From Lichina pygmaea (taxonomy: Eukaryota > Ascomycota > Lichinomycetes > Lichinales > Lichinaceae): a DNA stretch of 64,000 nt. Below are positions 60,050-64,000 of this stretch, in pieces (the stretch's first letter is position 1; every line of letters starts with the position of its first letter). Both the position numbers and the translations under genes were made by a program. The stretch lies in contig OY730173.1 of assembly GCA_963422465.1 (NCBI GenBank), positions 3,162,001 through 3,226,000 of the forward strand, given 5' to 3'. The notes below the pieces were generated by a model. It saw only the letters and a list, made by a program, of their open reading frames with translations. It did not search any database and had not been told where the DNA came from.

Positions 60050-63000
60050 TTAGTACACACTAGCTTCAGCATGTTGGTGTGGATGATGCTGTGGGTGAAG
60101 GTGGTGATGAGGGGACTGATGATGGTGATGATGAGCGTGGACGTGATGCGCGCCGTAGGCGAGGGGTGTGGCCACGGGCGAGGCCGATGCGAGCGCCTCC
60201 TCGTATCCAACAAGCGCCTGGGAGTGGAGTTTGAAGGATTCGCCGAGAAGGCGAGTGATTCTGTTTCGGAACGTCAGTACCAGTGATCATGAAGCACGAG
60301 GGCAGGGGTGCTGTTTGATCTTGGCGTGATGAAAGGGGAAGATGATAGATGAAAGAGGACGAGACGTACCCCCACACGACCACCTCGTCCAACATGCCTC
60401 CCCACACCCGCGCCACGGTGCCGCTGAGTTTCAAACTCGGCGGTTCACCACCACCGTTGGCCGGGTTCCTCTGACCGTCATCCTCCTCGAACAGATTTCG
60501 CACCTTGTTGTATAGCTCGAGCTCGTCGTCGGTGGCCGGCTCGTCGTCGTGCTCGACGCGCCAGAGCCAGAGACTGAGGATGACGACAAGGTCGACGGCG
60601 CAGAGCGGATGCTCGACGCTCCAGTTGGTCGGCGACGTGCGCGCGATCCAGCGGATGCCCTGCAGCGCCGCCACCTCGATGCAGTCGAGACACTCGCGGA
60701 TGACGTTGGTCATCGTCGGCGACCGCTTCACCTGGTCGCGCGCCAGCGTCATGGCCGCGGCCACCTCGTACGGGTCGTGATAGCGCAGCGCCTCCTGCAC
60801 GCGCCGCAGGTCGACCTCGAGCCGGGCGCGCGAGTTGCGGAACATGGCCATGGCGTTGAAGATGAGCGGGTGGGCGCCGTGCGGGGCGCTCGGCGCCAGT
60901 GCCACCGTCACCGTCTCGGCCTCGCACAGGTCCAGCGCCCGCTCCCACGTCTCGAGCGCCCGACGCAGCTTGTACTCCGTCACCACGTCCTGGAGCGCCT
61001 CGGGGCTACGCTTGTGGTACCACACCTCGAGGAACAGGGCGTTCATCATGACGCGCGTGGCCAGGGCACTGTACCGCGCCGGCTCACCCTGGAACAGCTT
61101 GTCGTGCGCCTCGCGAAACCGGATCACGGTCGCGTCCGCGACCTGGGCCTGCCACGTCTCGTCGTCGCCGAGCCCGAGGCTCCAGAGCGACTCGGACGAC
61201 GGCAGCTCGAGCGAGTCGATCTCGTTGAAGCTGATCGTCGGCGTGTGGTTGTAGGACATCGTCAGCAGGCCAAAGTAGATGTACGCGGCGAAGTAGGTCC
61301 GTCGACATCCCTCGTCCTCGATCCACTCGGCGTAGGTCGGTTGTCGACCTTGGCGAGCCTCGCTTCGGAGTTTCAGCTCGTACCGGTTTCCGTCGACCAT
61401 CTGACATTGCATGCGAGAGTCAGCGCCGGAGGAGGTTTCGATAAGCACCGATGCGCGACCGGCGTCGAAGCGAGGGAGGGAGGGGAGAGGGGCCGGTTCC
61501 TCTGTCGAAGGAACGGAGGGGCGCGTATCACGCGACTCACGTTGGCGAGGAGACCCTTGATCGAGCAGGCCCACTCGAGACCTTTGGGCTCGCCGCTCCA
61601 GCTGGCGAAGATCATGTTCAAGAGCGAACTTCGCATCGTCCAGAGCGGGCATTTCCGCGAGCTGAAATTTTCCTTGTTCTGGAGGAACTGGCTGACGAGT
61701 ACCTTGGAACCGATGTGCAGCACGTAGGCTTCTTCGTGCTCGAACGTGTAGAGCGCCCCGATGGACAGGACGGCGAGGAGCAAGGCCGGCGAGACCTCGG
61801 CCGGCCGGAACGAGGCCGGGTGCAGGAACGGCAGGTGGTGGTGGAAGAGGTTGAAGTAGGTCGACAGGTAGCGGTTGAGGCTCGGCAGCGCCGGCAGCCG
61901 AAAGCTCTCGACGAGGCCGCCCTCGGGGTCCTCGGTTCGGATGTTCTCCAACACGGTGCTTCGGTCCTCCTCGGACGCGAGGCGGGGCGTGCGCAACGTC
62001 GACGGCGACGACGGCGACGACGACGGCGACGGTGGCGGCGGCGAGGCCGACGACCTCGCCGAGGACGGTCCGACCGGGGTCGGCGACCGCGAGTACGCCG
62101 CCGGCGACGGCGCCGCCGCGATCAACGGGTGCGGCGAGTACGGACCGAGCGACTGCGACGCCGGCGCACCGCCGACGCCGGGCGGCAGGCCGGCGCCCCA
62201 CCCGGGCCGACCCCGCTGCTCGACGGGCGAGGGCGGGTCGAGGTGAGGCTGGGCGGTGCTCACGCTGGTCAAAGACGGGTGCGAGTCCTGCGAGCCGGAC
62301 ACGCTCGACGCGATCGAGTGGGCCTTGTGCTGGGCAGGGCCACCAGGGGGCAGCAGGGCATCCCACGGCATCGGCGGCAGCGGTACGGATCCGGCCGCCA
62401 GCGCGACCGACGGGTCGAGCAGGGCCGCCTCGGTGACGGGGGCCAGGTGTCGATGGGGGTGGTGGTGGTGGTGGTGGTGGTGGTGGAGGCTCTGGTTGTC
62501 GTGGCGACGGCGGTGGAGATGGTGGTGGTGGCGGTGGTGGGGATCGTGGGGATCGTGAGAGCGAGACTCGTCGAGGTCCTCGACGTCCTCGAGCGCCTGG
62601 CTCGAGATGGCCGCCGTCGCCTTGTGATGGAGGTCGGTCATGAGCATCGCCGCCGTCTCGAGGTCGACGAGGCCGTCGCTGCCGACCTCGATCTGCTCCA
62701 GCGTGGCCGGGTCGATGGCGGCGATGGAGGACTTGGACGGCGGCCGTCGCGGAGTCGACACGGGCGACGACCTGGTCGTGGCCGTCCGCCGTTTGACGTC
62801 GGCGGGCAACGGGACGCCGCCATCCTTGGCGTGCACGGTGCGATCGTGTCGGAGCAGCAGGTCGCGCCGGACGAAGGTGCTGCGGCACTTGAGGCACTTG
62901 AAAGGTCGCTCCTTGGTATCTGTCGGCACCGTCGTCGCATCTCGTCAGCCTCGTCCTGGGCGGCCGACACGGCCCAGGCCGAAGGGAGGAAGTAGAGTGT

Positions 63001-63169
63001 ACTCACGCGATCGCTCGTGCCGACTTCGATGCTCGCTCCGGCTGAAGGCGGTGTGGCAGAATTGACACTTGTACTTCTTCTCCGGCGCCAGCGACGCCCT
63101 GCGCGACGGCGGCGCCGACGTCGAAGCCGACCGGGCCATGGCGGTCATGGCGGCCGTACGCGCGGGCAT
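60050..63169 (-). CDS. C2H2 zinc-finger / Fungal_trans transcription factor (927 aa)
   Basis: Sequence-specific nuclear regulator. Four exons: 63169-63007, 62919-61541, 61400-60370 and 60260-60050; introns are 87, 140 and 109 bp. Finger 1 is YKCQFCHTAFSRSEHRSRHERS-H, whose last zinc-binding His codon is split by intron 1; this supports the splice. Finger 2 is FKCLKCRSTFVRRDLLLRHDRTVH. After a long linker with a His-rich tract (nine consecutive His) comes the fungal transcription-factor domain: FRLPALPSLNRYLSTYFNLFHHHLPFLHPASF, then SLLNMIFASWSGEPKGLEWACSIKGLLAN-MVDGNRYELKLRSEA, WIEDEGCRRTYFAAYIYFGLL and onward. The C-terminus is again His-rich (HHVHAHHHHHQ...) and ends HAEASVY. Target genes unknown. 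Confidence 0.9.
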
Positions 63170-64000
63170 TCAAGTGGCCGCGATGCGCGACGAAGCCGAC
63201 GGTGGTGGTCTCGCGTGCGTAGCGTCGTGGTGGGGTAGGCGGCTAGTTGGCGAGAGTTCGTCGAAGCCGGTCGCGTGCGACGACGAAACTCGAGGTGCGC
63301 CGACAGAACTATATCGAGCCGACTCGACTCGGGCGCGGTCAAACGTGGCACCCTCTTCCGCCACCGTTTGTCGCGAGGGGGACGTGATTCGGGAGGACGG
63401 TTGGGAGCGTGGTCCAACCTCGTCGACGTTGGGCGCCCGTTGCAGGGAGCCGGCGAGCGAAGCGGGAGCAAGCGTCTGTCGCCCCGGAACTGAGGGGGAG
63501 GGAGTCGCGGGAATTTTCCTTCAGTGAGACGAGAAAGGAGTGAGCGAGAACAGAGCAAAGCAGACGTGACGTGGCGGTGATCGCGACCGGCGGGCGGGTG
63601 GTGGGGCGTCTGCGATGCAGTGGCGATCGACAGAAAGAACGGTGTCGTCGTCGCGAGAGTCGCGAGCCTGACGTGGGGCGACGTCGATGGCCAATGACCG
63701 AAGAGAAACAATGAACGAACGTCAGAAAGAAGGTACGTGTGTTGATGGCTGATTATTACGATGGTCGCAAGATTCGCGCTGGTGAGTTGGGAGAATGAGA
63801 AAGGCAGATGAAGGAGGGGGGGGGGGGGGGGGGGGGATGAAGTGAATCTTCCAGACGTGATAGAGAAGGGACGATCGTTTTCTTTAAGGGGAACCAAAAA
63901 AGGGCGTTCGCTTTTCGCGCGCGAACGAAAAAAATTCTGGAGGAAGCTTGGACCTGGTGGCAGTAGACGACGCAGCAGGGAGACAGCGGGGGAGGGGGGG
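63170..64000. other. Upstream region of the C2H2 factor, to window end
   Basis: 830 bp. No gene supported; a 250-codon minus-strand frame (63145-63897) is Ser/Pro/Arg-rich and overlaps the expected promoter and leader. Contains a G21 run at 63816-63836. Confidence 0.5.
63816..63836. repeat. Poly(G) run, 21 nt
   Basis: Uninterrupted G21 about 650 bp upstream of the C2H2 factor start codon. Confidence 0.9.

Noticed and set aside
61451-62995. Long plus-strand frame opposite the C2H2 transcription factor
   Set aside because: Arg/Val/Gly-rich low-complexity product, entirely antisense to conserved exons.

Overview
The window looks like a euchromatic stretch of a filamentous ascomycete (Pezizomycotina) chromosome. 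It holds 14 protein genes, most of them interrupted by short introns (about 48-140 bp) with GT..AG ends and CTGAC/CTAAC-like branch sites. Coding regions are GC-rich and intergenic regions are long and rich in simple repeats. The protein families (Pfa3-type DHHC enzyme, filamentous-fungal TFIIIC and Pol III subunits, Zn2Cys6 and C2H2/Fungal_trans regulators, the Q-rich CCCH protein) are typical of that group. I cannot fix the class; a Sordariomycete-like fungus is a guess. I found no tRNA, rRNA, CRISPR array or bacterial-type operon.

Layout: 1-3.8 kb, the 3' part of a TFIIIC large subunit (Tfc3) on +. 6.2-14.5 kb, three minus-strand membrane or secreted enzymes: Pfa3-like palmitoyltransferase, a secreted PhoD-type phosphatase and a rhomboid protease. 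15.5-19.0 kb, the DNA polymerase delta catalytic subunit on +, divergent from the rhomboid gene. 21.0-22.5 kb, an unrecognised basic nuclear-type protein whose TATA promoter is followed by a three-copy leader repeat. 24.6-26.8 kb, a divergent pair: an Irc22/TRAP-alpha-like ER membrane protein (-) and an aprataxin-like DNA repair hydrolase (+). 27.7-29.6 kb, a CCCH zinc-finger protein with a near-perfect 80-bp duplication over its first splice donor. 31.6-36.3 kb, a large Ucp12/DHX57-like DExH helicase (-). 37.5-39.9 kb, the RNA polymerase III subunit Rpc4 (-). 43.2-45.6 kb, a protein with a C-terminal Zn2Cys6 cluster (-). 50.8-53.2 kb, a B-type mitotic cyclin (+). 53.2-60.0 kb, a gene-poor block that includes an LTR-like fossil. 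60.0-63.2 kb, a C2H2 plus Fungal_trans transcription factor (-).

There is no pathway cluster. The genes are mostly housekeeping: Pol III transcription (Tfc3, Rpc4), replication and repair (Pol delta, aprataxin), cell cycle (cyclin B), secretory and membrane functions, and regulators. The most interesting features are structural: the duplicated splice donor, the leader repeat, the complementary C32 and G28 tracts around the last cyclin exon, and the unusual architecture of the Zn2Cys6 protein. Exon boundaries were set by hand from splice consensus, reading-frame continuity and remembered family sequences, not by alignment.
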